64,000 nt of DNA from Azonexus fungiphilus (GCF_003634965.1 NZ_RBXP01000014.1:1-64000); one strand, 5' to 3'; positions 18,712 through 30,151 are shown, counted from the stretch's first letter. Made by a program: numbers and translations. The notes: generated by a model from the sequence alone, not told the origin.

Positions 18712-20626
18712 GGCTGTCCTCGATCAGCTCGGCGGCTTCCGAACCCTCAGGCGCATCGACTTCCGGTGCCGGGCCGCCGGGGAGCTTGCCGGTCAGGTGA
18801 TAGTCGAAGACCTGGCGCGCGATCGGCGCCGCCGACTGGGCGCCGAAGCCACCGTTCTCGACCATCACCGCGACTACGATCTTCGGCTGATCGACCGGTG
18901 CGAAGGCAACGTACCAGGAGTGGTCGCGCAGTCGTTCGCGCAACTGCCCGGCAACGTATTTCTGGCCGCTCTTCAGGCTGAACACCTGGGCCGTGCCGGT
19001 CTTGCCGCCCGAGGTGTAAGGTGCCCCGGCGAAGGCCCGGGAGCCGGTGCCCTCGAGCACGACGCCAGCCATGCCGCGCTTGATCACGTCTACGTGCTCC
19101 GGTTTGAGCGCAACCTGGCGGACTGGTTGTGATTCGACCATGCGCACCTCGCCGGTGGTCGGATTGGTGATGCTGTGCACCAGATGCGGCCGGAACACCT
19201 TGCCGTAGTTGAGGATGTTGGAAAGTGCGTGGGCCATCTGCAGGGTCGAGTAGGCGTTGTAGCCCTGGCCGATGCCAACCGAGATCGTTTCCCCGGAATA
19301 CCACTTCTGCTGCTCGCGCTTCTTGAAGCGTTTCTGTTTCCACTCGGGCGACGGCAGGATGCCGGTGGCCTCGCCGGGAATGTCGATTTCGGTACGCCGG
19401 CCGAGGCCGAGCTCGCCCATGAAGCGGGCGATGTTGTCGATGCCCATGTCGTTGGCGAGGACGTAGTAGTAGGTGTTGCAGGAGACGACGATCGACTTGT
19501 GCATGTCGACCATGCCGTGCCCGCCGACCTTGTCGTCCATGAAGCGCCGGTTGCCGAAGTTGAAGTAACCGGGGTCGGCAATCGCCTGGCCGGGCGTCCG
19601 CTTGCCGGTGCTCAGTGCGGCAAGCGCCATCAGCGGCTTGAAGGTCGAACCGGGCGGGTAGGTCGAGTAGATCGCCCGGTTGAGCAGCGGTTTGTCGGGG
19701 TGGTTGTTCAGTTCGTCCCAGTCGTCGAAGCGGATGCCGTCGACGAACAGGTTCGGGTCGAAGGCCGGTGAGGAAACCAGGGCCAGCACCGCGCCGCTGC
19801 TCGGGTCGATCGCGGTGAGGGAGCCGCGGCGGCCGCCGAAGGCGTTCTCGGCCACTTTCTGCAGCTTGGCGTCGAGTGTCAGCGTCAGGTTGTTGCCGGG
19901 TAGTGGCGCGGTTTGCGAGAGCACGCGCACGGCGCGCCCACCGGCGTCGACCTCGACCTGCTCATAGCCGGCGGTGCCGTGCAGTTCATACTCGTAATGC
20001 GCTTCCAGGCCGACCTTGCCGATGTGCTCGGTGCCCTTGTAGTTGGCCTCGTGGCCGGCGGCTTCGATGTTTTCCTTGTCCTTGGCGTTGATCCGGCTGA
20101 TGTAGCCGATGGCATGGGCAGCCAGGGTGTTTTCCGGGTACTGGCGGAACAGCCGGGCCTTCACCTCGACGCCGGGGAAGCGATAACGATGGGCAGCGAA
20201 GCGGGCGACCTCCTCGTCGGTGAGGCGGGTGCGAATCGGGATCGATTCGAAATTCTTCGATTCCTCGAGCAGGCGCTTGAAGCGGCGTCGGTCCTTGAGT
20301 TGGATGTCGACAATCTCGTCGAGACTGTCGATCGTCTCTTCCAGGCCGAGGGTTTTCGACGGCGTGATTTCGAGCGTGAAAGCAGAGTAGTTGCGGGCCA
20401 GCACCTGGCCGTTGCGATCGACGATGTTGCCGCGGTTGGGCATCACCGGAACCAGCGAAATCCGGTTGCTTTCGGCGCGCGTCGCGTAATACTCATGCTG
20501 CAGCACCTGCAGGTAGAAGAAGCGGCCGAACAGCAGCAAGAAGCAGAGCAGCACCAGGCCGCCCGAAACCAGGATGCGGTTGCGGAAGCGATCGGGGTCC
20601 TGTTCGCCGTGGTGGAAGTCGCTCAT
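18698..20626 (-). CDS. mrdA: Penicillin-binding protein 2
   Basis: Cell-elongation transpeptidase of 642 aa. One N-terminal membrane segment (about residues 17-38) is followed by the pedestal domain and the transpeptidase domain. The three catalytic motifs are present: STFK (active-site Ser) in PPGSTFKPLMALAAL, SCN in IVVSCNTYYYV, and KTG in SGGKTGTAQVF. It works with RodA in the elongasome and lies between mreD and rodA. Confidence 0.96.
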   Translation of the reverse strand: MSDFHHGEQDPDRFRNRILVSGGLVLLCFLLLFGRFFYLQVLQHEYYATRAESNRISLVPVMPNRGNIVDRNGQVLARNYSAFTLEITPSKTLGLEETIDSLDEIVDIQLKDRRRFKRLLEESKNFESIPIRTRLTDEEVARFAAHRYRFPGVEVKARLFRQYPENTLAAHAIGYISRINAKDKENIEAAGHEANYKGTEHIGKVGLEAHYEYELHGTAGYEQVEVDAGGRAVRVLSQTAPLPGNNLTLTLDAKLQKVAENAFGGRRGSLTAIDPSSGAVLALVSSPAFDPNLFVDGIRFDDWDELNNHPDKPLLNRAIYSTYPPGSTFKPLMALAALSTGKRTPGQAIADPGYFNFGNRRFMDDKVGGHGMVDMHKSIVVSCNTYYYVLANDMGIDNIARFMGELGLGRRTEIDIPGEATGILPSPEWKQKRFKKREQQKWYSGETISVGIGQGYNAYSTLQMAHALSNILNYGKVFRPHLVHSITNPTTGEVRMVESQPVRQVALKPEHVDVIKRGMAGVVLEGTGSRAFAGAPYTSGGKTGTAQVFSLKSGQKYVAGQLRERLRDHSWYVAFAPVDQPKIVVAVMVENGGFGAQSAAPIARQVFDYHLTGKLPGGPAPEVDAPEGSEAAELIEDSHEAD

Positions 20627-20638
20627 CGTCTATCTGCG

Positions 20639-21160
20639 TCAGAGCGGGCGGTTTTCGTCGCGCTCGACCGGCTGGTACTGAGGCAGCAGCAACAGGAAGG
20701 TGGCCGGCAGCCAGAGCACGGTCGCAACCAGCGGGCCGATCAGATAGCCCCAGCCGGGGAAGTCGGCGCCGACCAGGGTGCGCATCAGCAACTGGATCAA
20801 CTGGCAGGCAAGCAGTACGGGCAGGATCTGCAGCGCCTGCTGGGCCAGCGGGAACCACAGGATACGCCGCGACTGGGCGGCGGTGACGTAGGCGAGGAGG
20901 ACGTAGGCGACGCAGTGCTGGCCGAGGACGGCACCGTCGGCAACATCCATCGCCAGGCCGAGGATGAAGGCCCAGCCCATGCCGACGCGACGCGACTCGC
21001 GCACGCTCCAGAAGCACAGGACCAGGGCGACCCAGTCGGGAATCCCCGGCCAGTGCGAGGTCGGCAGCAGATTGCAGAGGAGCGCTGCGAACAGGCTGAA
21101 GACGATGAACCAGGGGCGGACCGGCAGCAGGATGCGCGACGAGGAGAAGGTCGGTTGCAT
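20639..21160 (-). CDS. mreD: Rod shape-determining membrane protein MreD
   Basis: 173-aa integral membrane protein with about five hydrophobic segments. Family features include the charged AFILGLAMDVADGAVLGQHC loop. It links MreC and MreB to the wall synthases. The start codon shares a base with the mreC stop (TAATG), so translation is coupled. Confidence 0.92.
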   Translation of the reverse strand: MQPTFSSSRILLPVRPWFIVFSLFAALLCNLLPTSHWPGIPDWVALVLCFWSVRESRRVGMGWAFILGLAMDVADGAVLGQHCVAYVLLAYVTAAQSRRILWFPLAQQALQILPVLLACQLIQLLMRTLVGADFPGWGYLIGPLVATVLWLPATFLLLLPQYQPVERDENRPL

Positions 21161-22074
21161 TATTTGTCTCCGGGCTTGCTCGGGGCGCCGGTGTTGCCGC
21201 TGCGTCCGGGCGAGTCGGGCGGACGCGGGGCCTGTGGCTGGCGCGGCGACAGCACCAGGACTTCGCCGAAGTTCTCGACGGCGGCGATCGGTGCGCAGCG
21301 GATGCGGGCGAAGGCGTAGGAGTTCTCGCGCTCGATGCTGACCACGCGGGCGACCGGGAATCCGGGCAGGTAGATGCCGTCGAGTCCGGAGGTGACCAGC
21401 AGGTCACCCTCCTTTATGTCGGCATTGGCCGGCAGGTAGCGCAGTTCGAGCTGGCCGCCGCCGAGGCCGAAGACGACCGAGCGCTGGCCGCTGCGCACGA
21501 CCTGGACCGGGACGGTCTGGTCCTTGTCGGTGATCAGCGTGATTTCGGCCGAGAACGGGAAGACCCGGGTGACCTGGCCGACCACGCCGGCTTCGTCGAT
21601 CGCCGGCTGGCCGGCGACGATGCCCGACTGCTGGCCCTTGTCGATGATGATCCGGTGGGTGAAGGGGTCGCGTGCCGTGTACATGATCCGCGCCACTTCG
21701 CCGCTCGCCTTTTCCCGTTCCTTGACCGAGAGCAGCTTGCGCAGGCGCTCGTTCTCGCTGGCCAGGTGTTCGAGGCGCGCGAGATCGGGGGCCAGGCGCA
21801 GTTGCGCCTGCTTCAGGCGGGCGTTCTCGTCGAGCAGGTCGTGCAGGCCGCGCAGGTAGGCGGCAGCGTTGTCCACCAGGCTGCCCGGCGTCTGCGCGAT
21901 GCGCTGGATCGGATCGGTGACCAGGGCGACGCTCTGGCGCAGCAGGTCGAGACTCTGCAGGCGCAGGTCGATGACGAACAGCGCCAGCGAGAGTGCCAGA
22001 TAAAACGTCAAAAGGGCCAGCGGTGCTGGCCCTCTCTTGAAGAAAGGCGGTGGAGCGTGGTCGGTGCCGGCCAT
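21160..22074 (-). CDS. mreC: Rod shape-determining protein MreC
   Basis: 304-aa bitopic protein. A membrane segment (residues about 17-37) leads into a coiled coil (NARLKQAQLRLAPDLARLEHLASENERLRKLL) and two beta domains that interact with PBP2; GLDGIYLPGFPVARVVSIER near the C-terminus is typical. The last 25 residues are Pro/Arg/Ser-rich and variable. Second gene of mreBCD. Confidence 0.94.
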   Translation of the reverse strand: MAGTDHAPPPFFKRGPAPLALLTFYLALSLALFVIDLRLQSLDLLRQSVALVTDPIQRIAQTPGSLVDNAAAYLRGLHDLLDENARLKQAQLRLAPDLARLEHLASENERLRKLLSVKEREKASGEVARIMYTARDPFTHRIIIDKGQQSGIVAGQPAIDEAGVVGQVTRVFPFSAEITLITDKDQTVPVQVVRSGQRSVVFGLGGGQLELRYLPANADIKEGDLLVTSGLDGIYLPGFPVARVVSIERENSYAFARIRCAPIAAVENFGEVLVLSPRQPQAPRPPDSPGRSGNTGAPSKPGDK

Positions 22075-22107
22075 CGCGATCAGTCCTGCAATGTTGCGGT
22101 CGACGCG

Positions 22108-23206
<1,099 letters not shown>

Positions 23207-23255
23207 CGCTTTCGTTTTTAAGACTTTGTGCGCTGCAAAAAGTCTTTTTCAAGCC

Positions 23256-23543
23256 ATGTCGCTCACACCAGAACAGGTCAAGCGGATCGCCCATCTCGCC
23301 CGCATCGAGGTCAGCGAATCCGAGGCCCTGACCACCCAGGGCCATCTCAACGGCATCTTCGAACTGATCGAGCAGATGCAGGCGGTCGACACCGCCGGCG
23401 TCGAGCCGATGGCCCATGCCCAGGACGTCTGCCAGCGCCTGCGCGCCGACGCCGTCAGCGAGGCCGACCGGCGCGCTGCCTACCAGGCCGTCGCCCCGGA
23501 AACCGAGGCCGGTCTTTACCTGGTGCCGAAGGTGATCGAATGA
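23256..23543 (+). CDS. gatC: Asp/Glu-tRNA amidotransferase subunit C
   Basis: 95-aa helical subunit that wraps GatA and GatB in the GatCAB amidotransferase, which converts mischarged Glu-tRNA(Gln) and/or Asp-tRNA(Asn). The N-terminus [19 protein letters not shown] and the C-terminal [16 protein letters not shown] are family hallmarks. Its TGA overlaps the gatA ATG. Confidence 0.95.
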   Translation: MSLTPEQVKRIAHLARIEVSESEALTTQGHLNGIFELIEQMQAVDTAGVEPMAHAQDVCQRLRADAVSEADRRAAYQAVAPETEAGLYLVPKVIE

Positions 23544-24997
23544 TCGACAAGACACTCAAGCAACTGTCGCAAGCGTTGGCGGCGAAGGATATTTCCAGCG
23601 TCGAGCTGAGCACCTTGTTCCTCGACCGGATCGAGCGCCTGAATCCCGAGATCAACGCCTTTGTCACGGTCGACCGTGACAAAACGCTGAAAATGGCCGC
23701 CGCCGCCGATGCCCGTATCGCCGCCGGCAGCGCCGGCCCGCTGACCGGCATTCCGGTCGCCCAGAAGGACATCTTCTGTGCCGAAGGCTGGCGCACCACC
23801 TGCGGCTCGAAGATGCTCGCCGACTTCGTCGCGCCCTACGACGCGACGGTGATCGAGAAGATGCATCGCGATGCCGGCCTGGTTTCGCTGGGCAAGACCA
23901 ACATGGACGAGTTCGCGATGGGCTCGTCGAACGAGACTTCGTTCTTCGGCCCGGTGAGGAATCCCTGGGACCGTACGCGCGTGCCCGGCGGTTCGTCCGG
24001 CGGTTCGGCGGCGGCGATCGCCGCCCGTCTGGCGCCGGCGGCGACCGGCACCGACACCGGCGGCTCGATCCGCCAGCCGGCGGCGCTGTGCAACCTGACC
24101 GGCCTCAAGCCGACCTACGGCGTCGTCTCGCGCTACGGCATGATCGCCTACGCCTCGTCGCTCGACCAGGGCGGCCCGATGGGTGCCACCGCCGAAGATT
24201 GCGCGCTGCTGCTCAACACCATGGCCGGCTTCGATGCGCGTGATTCGACCTCGCTCGAGCGTCCGGCCGAGGATTACACACGCAGCCTCGAGCAGCCGCT
24301 GGCCGGCCTGCGCATCGGCCTGCCCAAGGAATTCTTCGCCGCCGGCTGCGACGCCGGGGTGATGGCCGCGGTCCAGGAAGCGATCAACGAATACCGTCGG
24401 CTCGGCGCCACCATCGTCGATGTCTCGCTGCCCAATTCGCATCTTTCGGTGCCGGCCTACTACGTCATCGCGCCGGCCGAGGCGAGCTCGAACCTGAGTC
24501 GCTTCGACGGCGTCCGCTACGGCTACCGCGCGCCGGATTACGGCAACCTCGACGACATGTACATGAAGACGCGGGCGCAGGGTTTCGGCGAAGAGGTCAA
24601 GCGGCGCATCCTGATCGGCACCTACGTCCTCTCGCATGGCTACTACGACGCCTACTACCTGCAGGCGCAGCGTATCCGCCGGCTGATCGCCAACGATTTC
24701 GTCGACGCCTTCAAGGCCTGCGACGTGATCCTCGGGCCGACTTCGCCGACGACCGCCTTCAAGCTTGGCGAAAAATCGGCCGACCCGGTGCAGATGTACC
24801 TGTCCGACATCTACACCATCGCCGTCAACCTTGCCGGCCTGCCCGGCATGGCGCTGCCTTGCGGTTTTGCCGACGGCCTGCCGGTCGGCCTGCAACTGAT
24901 CGGCAACTATTTCGACGAGGCCCGCCTGCTCAACGTTGCCCACCGCTACCAGCAGGCGACCGACTGGCATCAGCGGCGTCCGGCGGGTATCGCCTGA
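23540..24997 (+). CDS. gatA: Asp/Glu-tRNA amidotransferase subunit A
   Basis: 485-aa amidase-signature glutaminase subunit that frees ammonia for GatB. The Ser-cisSer-Lys triad is present: Lys76 in IPVAQKDIF, and the two Ser in [18 protein letters not shown] and [15 protein letters not shown]. It starts inside the gatC stop (ATGA overlap). The next gene, a lipoprotein, starts 1 nt after its stop and separates it from gatB. Confidence 0.96.
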   Translation: MIDKTLKQLSQALAAKDISSVELSTLFLDRIERLNPEINAFVTVDRDKTLKMAAAADARIAAGSAGPLTGIPVAQKDIFCAEGWRTTCGSKMLADFVAPYDATVIEKMHRDAGLVSLGKTNMDEFAMGSSNETSFFGPVRNPWDRTRVPGGSSGGSAAAIAARLAPAATGTDTGGSIRQPAALCNLTGLKPTYGVVSRYGMIAYASSLDQGGPMGATAEDCALLLNTMAGFDARDSTSLERPAEDYTRSLEQPLAGLRIGLPKEFFAAGCDAGVMAAVQEAINEYRRLGATIVDVSLPNSHLSVPAYYVIAPAEASSNLSRFDGVRYGYRAPDYGNLDDMYMKTRAQGFGEEVKRRILIGTYVLSHGYYDAYYLQAQRIRRLIANDFVDAFKACDVILGPTSPTTAFKLGEKSADPVQMYLSDIYTIAVNLAGLPGMALPCGFADGLPVGLQLIGNYFDEARLLNVAHRYQQATDWHQRRPAGIA

Positions 24998-24998
24998 G

Positions 24999-25526
24999 AT
25001 GCGCGCAACCGTCCTTGCGTTGATCGCCGGCCTCCTGCTCGCCGCCTGCGGTTCGCCGCCGAAGCCGCCGGAAGCCGAGCCGGAGGCGCCGCCGCCGGCG
25101 CCGGTCGCCGAGGAAGCGCCGAAGTTCAAGAACTCGACGCTGAAATACCTCGCCAACCGCAACCTGAAGCCGCAGCCGACGCGGCCGCTCAACGTCCGCT
25201 CGCGCTGCACGCACCGCGACGCGATCGGGACCGCGACCCGGCTCAATCTGCTGGTCAAGGAGGCCGAGGTCAAGAATTTCGATGCCCAGGTCAGCATCAA
25301 GGGGCGCGGCGTCTGCAACTTCAACATCAAGGACTTCGCGCAGGACGCGAAGCTGCCGCAGGTCCTGCTCCGGCACAAGAAGGAAAGCAACTGCACCGTG
25401 CGCATGTGGGAGCAGGGCAAGGAAGTCACCATCGCCTTCAACAGTTGCCCGCAGTCCTGCGAAGGCAAGGCTTTCGATTATCTGTGGCCGGTCGTCGTCG
25501 ACGCGAAGACCGGGCGCTGTCATTGA
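24999..25526 (+). CDS. Hypothetical lipoprotein between gatA and gatB
   Basis: 175-aa protein of unknown function. The signal peptide MRATVLALIAGLLLAACGS has a lipobox (AAC, Cys17). A Pro/Glu/Ala-rich linker (PPKPPEAEPEAPPPAPVAEEAP) leads to a basic domain with several Cys (SRCTHRD, GRGVCNFNI, ESNCTVRMW, FNSCPQSCEG, TGRCH) that could form disulfides in the periplasm. It starts 1 nt after the gatA stop and ends 12 nt before gatB, so it is in the gat operon, an unusual place for an envelope lipoprotein. Composition matches its neighbours, so recent transfer is not indicated. Confidence 0.82.
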   Translation: MRATVLALIAGLLLAACGSPPKPPEAEPEAPPPAPVAEEAPKFKNSTLKYLANRNLKPQPTRPLNVRSRCTHRDAIGTATRLNLLVKEAEVKNFDAQVSIKGRGVCNFNIKDFAQDAKLPQVLLRHKKESNCTVRMWEQGKEVTIAFNSCPQSCEGKAFDYLWPVVVDAKTGRCH

Positions 25527-25538
25527 ACGGATGAAACC

Positions 25539-26990
25539 ATGAATCAGTGGGAAGTTGTCATCGGCATCGAGACGCACACGCAACTGGCGACCGTCTCCAA
25601 GATCTTTTCCGGCGCTTCGACCGCCTTCGGTGCGGCGCCGAATACCCAGGCCTGCGCGGTCGACCTGGCGCTGCCCGGCGTGCTGCCGGTACTCAACCGG
25701 CAGGCCGTCGAGTGCGCCATCCGCTTCGGCCTGGCCATCGGCGCGCACGTCGCACCGAAATCGGTGTTCGCGCGCAAGAACTACTTCTACCCCGATCTGC
25801 CCAAGGGCTACCAGATCAGCCAGTTCGAGCTGCCGGTGGTGCAGGGCGGCGCCATCACCGTGCAGGTGGGTTCTGGCGACAAGGCCTACGAAAAGACCAT
25901 CAACCTGACCCGCGCCCACCTCGAGGAAGACGCCGGCAAGTCGCTGCACGAGGATTTCCACGGCAAGTCGGGCATCGACCTCAACCGCGCCGGTACGCCG
26001 CTGCTGGAAATCGTCACCGAACCGGACATGCGCTCCTCCGACGAGGCCGTCGCCTACGCCCGTGCCCTGCACGCGCTGGTGCGCTGGATCGGCATCTGCG
26101 ACGGCAACATGCAGGAAGGCTCCTTCCGCTGCGACGCCAACGTTTCCGTGCGCCGCCCCGGCGCGCCCTTCGGCACCCGGCGCGAGATCAAGAACCTGAA
26201 TTCCTTCCGTTTCCTCAAGGAAGCCATCGACTTCGAAGTGCAGTGGCAGATCAACGAGATCGAGGAAGGCCGCGCCATCCAGCAGGCGACCGTGCTGTTT
26301 GACCCGGATACCGGCGAGACGCGGATGATGCGCAGCAAGGAAGACGCGCACGACTACCGCTATTTCCCCGATCCCGACCTGCTGCCGCTGGTCATTTCCG
26401 CCGACTGGCTGGAGCGGGTCAGGGGCGAACTGCCGGAACTGCCGGCGCAGAAGCGCCAGCGCTTCGTCGAGCAGCTCGGCCTGTCGGCCTATGATGCGAC
26501 GACGCTGACCGCCAGCCAGGAAATTGCCGATTTTTACGAGTCGACCGTCAGCGTCGCCGGCCAGGCCGCGGCCAAGCCGTGCGCCAACTGGGTCATGGTC
26601 GATCTCGCCGCCCGCCTGAACAAGGACGGCCTAGACATCGCCCAGTCGCCGGTGTCGCCGCAGCAACTCGGTGGCCTGGTGCTGCGCATCGTCGACAACA
26701 CCATCTCCAACAACATTGCCAAGAAGGTCTTCGAGGCCTTGTGGAGCGGTGACGGCGCGACGGCCGACGAGGTCATCGAGAAACAGGGGCTGAAGCAGAT
26801 CACCGACAGCGGCGCCATCGAGGCGCTGGTGGACGAGGTCCTCGCCGCCAATCCGGCCAATGTCGCCGAATACCGTGCCGGCAAGGAAAAGGCCTTCAAC
26901 GCGCTGGTCGGTCAGGTGATGAAGGCGGCCAAGGGCAAGGCCAACCCGCAGCAGGTCAACGAACTGCTGAAGGCGAAGCTGGCGGGCTGA
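25539..26990 (+). CDS. gatB: Asp/Glu-tRNA amidotransferase subunit B
   Basis: 483-aa kinase/amidotransferase subunit that activates the mischarged aminoacyl end and adds ammonia. Seen are the N-terminal [26 protein letters not shown], the signature [20 protein letters not shown], and the C-terminal YqeY-like tRNA-binding helical domain ending in [22 protein letters not shown]. Its 3' end overlaps the convergent gene by 35 bp. Confidence 0.97.
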   Translation: MNQWEVVIGIETHTQLATVSKIFSGASTAFGAAPNTQACAVDLALPGVLPVLNRQAVECAIRFGLAIGAHVAPKSVFARKNYFYPDLPKGYQISQFELPVVQGGAITVQVGSGDKAYEKTINLTRAHLEEDAGKSLHEDFHGKSGIDLNRAGTPLLEIVTEPDMRSSDEAVAYARALHALVRWIGICDGNMQEGSFRCDANVSVRRPGAPFGTRREIKNLNSFRFLKEAIDFEVQWQINEIEEGRAIQQATVLFDPDTGETRMMRSKEDAHDYRYFPDPDLLPLVISADWLERVRGELPELPAQKRQRFVEQLGLSAYDATTLTASQEIADFYESTVSVAGQAAAKPCANWVMVDLAARLNKDGLDIAQSPVSPQQLGGLVLRIVDNTISNNIAKKVFEALWSGDGATADEVIEKQGLKQITDSGAIEALVDEVLAANPANVAEYRAGKEKAFNALVGQVMKAAKGKANPQQVNELLKAKLAG

Positions 26991-27615
26991 CCGGCGCGTT
27001 GCTGCGGCGGCCGGTGAGTTCGTAGTACCGACGCCGGTCGCCGTCGTACTTGCTGCTGATCGTCGCCAGTTCCTTGCGCTTGAGCCCGATCAGTTCCTGC
27101 TGCAGGCGGATTTCGTGGCCGACCGTGCGCAGTTGCGTGTCGAGCTCGGCCGGCATCGTCTTGCGCTTGTAGAACTCCGCTTCCTCGGCCAGCTTGCGCT
27201 GGCGTTTCTGCAGTTCGGTGATTTTCGCCGTGGCATCGCGGATCGTCAGCTTGACGTCGTTTTCGGCCTTGGCCTGGGCCATGTCGATGTCTTCGGCGGT
27301 GGCGTAGGTGGACAGCAGCGCCTGGTCGATGCGCCGGCGCTCGCGTTTTTCCTCTTCCAGCTGCTTTTCGCGTTCGGCGGCGGCCGCCGCCGCCGCCTTC
27401 TGCTCAGGCGTCAGCGTTGCCGGCACGTCCTTGATCGGGTTGCCGGCCTTGTCGTAGATGCGGTGTGCCTGGCCGCGGCAGACCGGCGGCAGCGTGTCGC
27501 CGCAGATCCGTCGGCCGCTGCCCGGATCGGTGCAGCAGAACAACTCCCCCGTCGCCCCCCAGGCCGGAGCGATCAACGCGATCAGCAGGAGGGGGGCGAG
27601 GCGGCGTTCAGGCAT
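26956..27615 (-). CDS. Secreted coiled-coil protein, DUF4124-like N-terminus
   Basis: 219-aa protein. A signal peptide (residues 1-20, ending AWGA) is followed by a Cys-containing segment ([21 protein letters not shown]) resembling DUF4124 domains, then a long charged alpha-helical region ([20 protein letters not shown] and on to about residue 195) predicted to be coiled coil. Likely periplasmic, function unknown. It overlaps pyrE by 8 bp at its start and gatB by 35 bp at its end. Confidence 0.75.
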   Translation of the reverse strand: MPERRLAPLLLIALIAPAWGATGELFCCTDPGSGRRICGDTLPPVCRGQAHRIYDKAGNPIKDVPATLTPEQKAAAAAAAEREKQLEEEKRERRRIDQALLSTYATAEDIDMAQAKAENDVKLTIRDATAKITELQKRQRKLAEEAEFYKRKTMPAELDTQLRTVGHEIRLQQELIGLKRKELATISSKYDGDRRRYYELTGRRSNAPVSPPASPSAVR

Positions 27616-28249
27616 CGATACCGTACTGTTCCCGGTAGCGGGCCACGGCCGGCCGGTATTCGGCGAACTCCGCGTGTTGCTCGAGGTAGGTCATCAGGTC
27701 GCGCAGGCCGGCGACGGCAACGACCGGGATGCCGTAGTCGCGCTGCACTTCCTGGACCGCCGACAGTTCGCCCTGGCCGCGTTCCTGGCGGTCGAGCGCG
27801 ATCAGCACGCCGGCCGGCGTGGCGCCGGCGGCACGGATCATCTCGACCGATTCGCGCACCGAGGTGCCGGCCGAAATGACGTCGTCGACGATCAGCACGC
27901 GCCCGGCCAGCGGGGCGCCGACGATGGTGCCGCCTTCGCCGTGATCCTTGGCTTCCTTGCGGTTGAAGGCGAAGGGATAGTTGCTGCCCTGGCCGGCAAG
28001 GGCGATGGCGATCGCGGCAACCAGCGGAATGCCCTTGTAGGCCGGGCCGAACAGCATGTCGAAGCCGACCCCGCCGGCTTGCGCCGCTTTCGCGTAGAAT
28101 CCGGCCAGCCGCCCGAGCGACGCACCGTCGTTGAACAGGCCGGCGTTGAAGAAGTAGGGCGACATCCGCCCGGCCTTGGTTTTGAATTCGCCGAAGCGCA
28201 ACACCTTGCAGGTGAGGGCGAATTCGATGAAATCCTGACGAAAATCCAT
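27608..28249 (-). CDS. pyrE: Orotate phosphoribosyltransferase
   Basis: 213-aa enzyme joining orotate to PRPP to make OMP in pyrimidine synthesis. The PRPP motif [17 protein letters not shown] is complete, and the N-terminal [20 protein letters not shown] and flexible-loop [12 protein letters not shown] (catalytic Lys and His) are present. Length is normal. It diverges from xthA with a 41-bp gap. Confidence 0.96.
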   Translation of the reverse strand: MDFRQDFIEFALTCKVLRFGEFKTKAGRMSPYFFNAGLFNDGASLGRLAGFYAKAAQAGGVGFDMLFGPAYKGIPLVAAIAIALAGQGSNYPFAFNRKEAKDHGEGGTIVGAPLAGRVLIVDDVISAGTSVRESVEMIRAAGATPAGVLIALDRQERGQGELSAVQEVQRDYGIPVVAVAGLRDLMTYLEQHAEFAEYRPAVARYREQYGIDA

Positions 28250-28290
28250 AAATCTCCAGTTTCAGTCCGGAAACGACCGATATTTACGCA

Positions 28291-29076
28291 ATGTTACGCA
28301 TCATCTCCCTCAACCTCAATGGCATCCGTTCGGCCTGGAGCAAAAACGTCCAGCCCTGGCTGGCAACGCAACAGGCCGATGTCGTCTGCCTCCAGGAACT
28401 GAAGGCGCAATTGCCCGACCTGACACCGGCGATGCTTGCGCCGGAAGGCATGCAGGCTTTCTATCACTGTGCCGAAAAGAAGGGCTACAGCGGCGTCGGC
28501 GTATGGACACGGACGCCGCCGCAAGGTGTTGTCGAAGGTTTCGACGGTGGCGAGTTCGATGCCGAGGGGCGTTACCTGCGCGTCGATCTTGGCCGCCTGT
28601 CGGTGATCTCGCTGTACCTGCCGTCCGGCTCGTCGTCGCCGGAGCGCCAGGAGGCGAAATTCCGCTTCCTCGATGTCTTCCTGCCGAAAATGCAGGCGCT
28701 GCGCGCAGAGGGTCGCGAGATCGTGATCTGTGGCGACTGGAACATCGCTCACCAGGAAATCGACCTGAAGAACTGGAAATCGAACCGCAAGAACTCGGGT
28801 TTCCTGCCAGAAGAGCGCGCCTGGCTGACCCGGGTGTTCGACGAACTCGGCTGGGTCGATGTCTATCGCAGCCTGTATCCGGCTGCCGGCGAGGAAGCCT
28901 ATACCTGGTGGAGCAACCGCGGCCAGGCCTGGGCGAAGAATGTCGGCTGGCGCATCGACTACCAGATCGCCACGCCGGGCATTGCCGCTGCGGCACGTCA
29001 GGCATCGGTGTACAAGAGCGAGCGCTTTTCCGATCATGCGCCGCTGATCGTCGATTACGACTGGCATGCGAATTGA
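28291..29076 (+). CDS. xthA: Exodeoxyribonuclease III family AP endonuclease
   Basis: 261-aa EEP-fold nuclease for base-excision repair. Catalytic motifs: Asn in SLNLNGIRSA, Glu in CLQELKAQ, the GDWNIAHQEIDLKNW loop with Asp/Asn, and the C-terminal RFSDHAPLIVDYDW with the Asp-His pair. It carries no extra domains. Confidence 0.94.
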   Translation: MLRIISLNLNGIRSAWSKNVQPWLATQQADVVCLQELKAQLPDLTPAMLAPEGMQAFYHCAEKKGYSGVGVWTRTPPQGVVEGFDGGEFDAEGRYLRVDLGRLSVISLYLPSGSSSPERQEAKFRFLDVFLPKMQALRAEGREIVICGDWNIAHQEIDLKNWKSNRKNSGFLPEERAWLTRVFDELGWVDVYRSLYPAAGEEAYTWWSNRGQAWAKNVGWRIDYQIATPGIAAAARQASVYKSERFSDHAPLIVDYDWHAN

Positions 29077-29139
29077 TTTGCCTGCCTGGAAAGGCTACCC
29101 TGTAAGTCCTGTACAACCGCTCCCTGACGAGGTTTGAAA

Positions 29140-29454
29140 ATGTCCGAACAAATCACCGCCGCCAACAAGGATAAGCTGGTTTCCGACCTGAAGGTCGTGA
29201 TTGCCGACACCGAAGAGCTGCTGCGCGCGACCACCGGCGTTGCCGGCGAGAAAGTCGTCGAGCTGCGCGAGCGCCTCGGCGTCCGCCTGCGCGACGCCAA
29301 GGAGCGCCTGGTCGACCTCGAGCATGCCGTGATCGACAAGACCAAGGCCGCCGCCCGCGCCACCGACGACTTCGTGCACGACGAGCCGTGGAAGGCCGTC
29401 GGCGTTGCCGCCCTGGTCGGTCTGGCGCTCGGCGTCCTGATCGGTCGTCGCTAA
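29140..29454 (+). CDS. DUF883 family protein (ElaB/YqjD-like)
   Basis: 104-aa protein. A long amphipathic helix (residues about 5-75) is followed by a C-terminal membrane anchor PWKAVGVAALVGLALGVLIGRR, the ElaB/YqjD/DUF883 design. YqjD and ElaB bind ribosomes at the inner membrane in stationary phase in E. coli. The start is ATG 29140; an in-frame TTG lies 6 nt upstream. It heads a run with YqjE-like and YqjK-like genes, as in E. coli yqjDEK. Confidence 0.9.
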   Translation: MSEQITAANKDKLVSDLKVVIADTEELLRATTGVAGEKVVELRERLGVRLRDAKERLVDLEHAVIDKTKAAARATDDFVHDEPWKAVGVAALVGLALGVLIGRR

Positions 29455-29457
29455 GGC

Positions 29458-29859
29458 ATGTCGTCTGGCGATGCCGGCGCAACGGGCCGTCCCGGCCTGT
29501 TCGCCGCGCTCAAGACCCTGCTCGGCACGGCGCTGGCGATCGGCCGCACGCGTGCCGAGTTGCTGGTTACCGAGCTCGAGGAGGAAAAATACCGGCTGGT
29601 CGGCCTGTGGGCCAAGGCCATCGCTGCCGCCTTCCTGCTCAGCCTCGGCGTGATCATGGCGGTATTCAGCCTGGCGCTGGCGTTCTGGGAGCAGCGGGTG
29701 CTCGTTTTCGGCGTCTTCGCCGGGCTCTTCTTTGCCGGCGCTGCCGTCCTGCTGGTCCTGCTGCTGCGCCAGGCGCGTGCACCCAGCCGTCTGTTCCGGG
29801 CCAGTCTGGCCGAACTGGACGCAGATATTGCGCAATTGCACGGTCGACCGCAAAAATGA
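29458..29859 (+). CDS. YqjE-like membrane protein (phage-holin-like DUF1469)
   Basis: 133-aa protein with two hydrophobic segments (about 45-70 and 75-100) in the YqjE/holin_E family. It starts 3 nt after the DUF883 stop and its own stop overlaps the next ATG. The C-terminal end is encoded by a stretch containing CGGTCGACCGCAAAAATG, one of the recurring GGTCGACC/CAAAAA combinations. Function unknown; no phage genes are near, so the holin name is only the fold family. Confidence 0.85.
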   Translation: MSSGDAGATGRPGLFAALKTLLGTALAIGRTRAELLVTELEEEKYRLVGLWAKAIAAAFLLSLGVIMAVFSLALAFWEQRVLVFGVFAGLFFAGAAVLLVLLLRQARAPSRLFRASLAELDADIAQLHGRPQK

Positions 29860-30149
29860 ACGAAAAACGCCTTGAGCTCGCCGCCCGCCGCGGTGCGCTG
29901 CAGGCGCGCTGCGCCGAGCAGCGGCAACGCTTCGCCACGGCTGCAGCCGGGGTCGAACCGGTATTTGCCGCCGGCGATGCGGTGCTGCACGGTGTCGACT
30001 GGCTCAAGCGTCATCCGCTCGAAGTCGGTGGCGCCGTAGCCCTTGCCGTGATCGCCAAGCCGCGCCGTCTGTGGCGCTGGGGGCGCAGCGCTTTCATCGT
30101 CTGGCGCGGCTGGCAGGCGCTGCGCAGCCGGCTTGCCGGAGAGCGCTGA
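29856..30149 (+). CDS. YqjK-like small protein
   Basis: 97-aa basic protein: charged N-terminal helix (NEKRLELAARRGALQARC), a short hydrophobic segment (GGAVALAVIAK) and an Arg/Trp-rich end. This matches the third gene of yqjDEK clusters. The ATG overlaps the yqjE-like stop (ATGA). Confidence 0.75.
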   Translation: MNEKRLELAARRGALQARCAEQRQRFATAAAGVEPVFAAGDAVLHGVDWLKRHPLEVGGAVALAVIAKPRRLWRWGRSAFIVWRGWQALRSRLAGER

Positions 30150-30151
30150 CG

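Noticed and set aside
29458..29859. Prophage remnant suggested by the holin-like protein
   Set aside because: It is the YqjE family in a yqjDEK-like operon, and no phage genes are near.
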